Assembly (NCBI GenBank): GCA_015657535.1
Contig: JADHZB010000712.1
Coordinates: 36,831-100,830 of the forward strand
Origin: Nephromyces sp. MM_2019
Lineage: Eukaryota; Apicomplexa; Aconoidasida; Nephromycida
DNA length: 64,000 nucleotides
Direction: 5' to 3'
Positions 63,387 through 64,000 of this stretch are shown here, one piece after another. The notes beneath the pieces were generated by a model. It was given only the letters and a program-made list of their open reading frames with translations, made no database searches and was not told where the DNA came from. A program made the position numbers and the translations under genes. The first letter of the stretch is position 1. Every line of letters starts with the position of its first letter.

Positions 63387-64000
63387 AGGATAAGTAGCAC
63401 ACAGACTCACAGCTTCAAACTGGGTTTAGAGAGGATGCATACGATTTTCTGGGATTTTGGAGCTAATCTCGGTTTGGAACACTGCCAGAAACTGCTAATT
63501 CCTATTCGATTACGTACATTAAAGGGAAAAATCACAAGCTTCAGCAGCGAAATATAACATATATATCTGGAAAAAAAATCTTTAGCAAGACCCTCACTTT
63601 GAAGATGAAACAGTAAAGACTTTTCGCATATAAAAAGCCCAATGAAGTGCATTTTCTTAGATAAATATCCCAACTAAGCTACTAACCAAGATGGGCATTA
63701 ACTGACGTGGGGAGACTTTGAGCCTAGATTGCCTTCCTACATTCATCTTTTATATCACACACAACATAATAGCGTTTAGCAGGGAGTATTTTAAAATACT
63801 CCCTGCTAAACGCTATTATGTTGTAGGTAGAAGAACACAGCAGATATCTATCTCTTCAGTCAATTTTTCCAGAGAAGGCAAAATTCTCCCCTTATTGAGT
63901 ATAAAGGGCAATTATGGTTATCTTTACTATGGAAATAAAACGCTGCTGCTAAGGCTTATCAAAGCTACTATTTCAGGTCTTATCAAAGCTAATGTTTTAA
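63387..64000. other. Window end without a gene
   Basis: Non-coding DNA apart from the palindrome at 63761-63824 and a 13-bp repeat CTTATCAAAGCTA at about 63954 and 63979. A minus-strand frame at 63407-63673 is unsupported. Confidence 0.35.
63761..63824. repeat. Perfect 64-bp palindrome without spacer
   Basis: ACAACATAATAGCGTTTAGC plus 12 more bases (63761-63792) is followed directly by its exact reverse complement (63793-63824). The arms are 32 bp with no mismatch and no loop; identity ends at 63760/63825. Confidence 0.97.

Overview
This is a eukaryotic nuclear contig, probably from a protist. Coding exons are interrupted by GT-AG introns, the proteins are very long and full of Ser, Gly, Asn and His low-complexity runs, non-coding DNA dominates, and TAA, TAG and TGA all act as stops in the models below. 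There are no bacterial-type operons or ribosome-binding sites. I cannot fix the lineage from sequence reading alone.

Two giant genes dominate. On the minus strand, 25122 to 5245 is an 18-exon gene for an eIF4G-type translation initiation scaffold. I joined the exons by hand; reading phase is preserved at every junction except one (exon 13/14). The protein has about 3,850 residues: two PAM2-like poly(A)-binding-protein motifs, a single 8.7-kb exon of low-complexity sequence, a canonical eIF4E-binding motif, a clear MIF4G domain and a divergent MA3 domain. On the plus strand, 45770-60239 is a three-exon gene whose joined frame is exact (13,392 nt, 4,463 residues). It has an N-myristoylation-type start, a C2-like region and a helical domain resembling the DUF1765 family.

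Layout: 1-1362, the 3' end of a membrane-protein gene (+). 1363-5244, no assignable gene. 5245-25122, eIF4G (-), with a 67-bp minisatellite and an assembly gap in intron 11. 25143-34780, CA-rich on the plus strand with scattered exon-like segments on the minus strand. 34780-34860, a sharp switch from CA/A-rich to TG/T-rich, then a GC-richer stretch to about 35480. 35482-45081, mostly empty, with one hypothetical ORF and a purine tract. 45082-45514, a tentative small plus-strand gene with short introns. 45770-60239, the C2/DUF1765-like gene. 60240-64000, repeats, a tentative short-intron gene at 62598-63386 and a perfect 64-bp palindrome near the end.

The eIF4G gene fits the cap-binding complex: eIF4E through the Y-x4-L-L motif, eIF4A through MIF4G and MA3, and PABP through PAM2. 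The plus-strand giant looks like a membrane-associated scaffold of unknown role. Nothing shows that the two genes work together. Exon boundaries come from reading splice sites and phases by eye; transcripts were not available.
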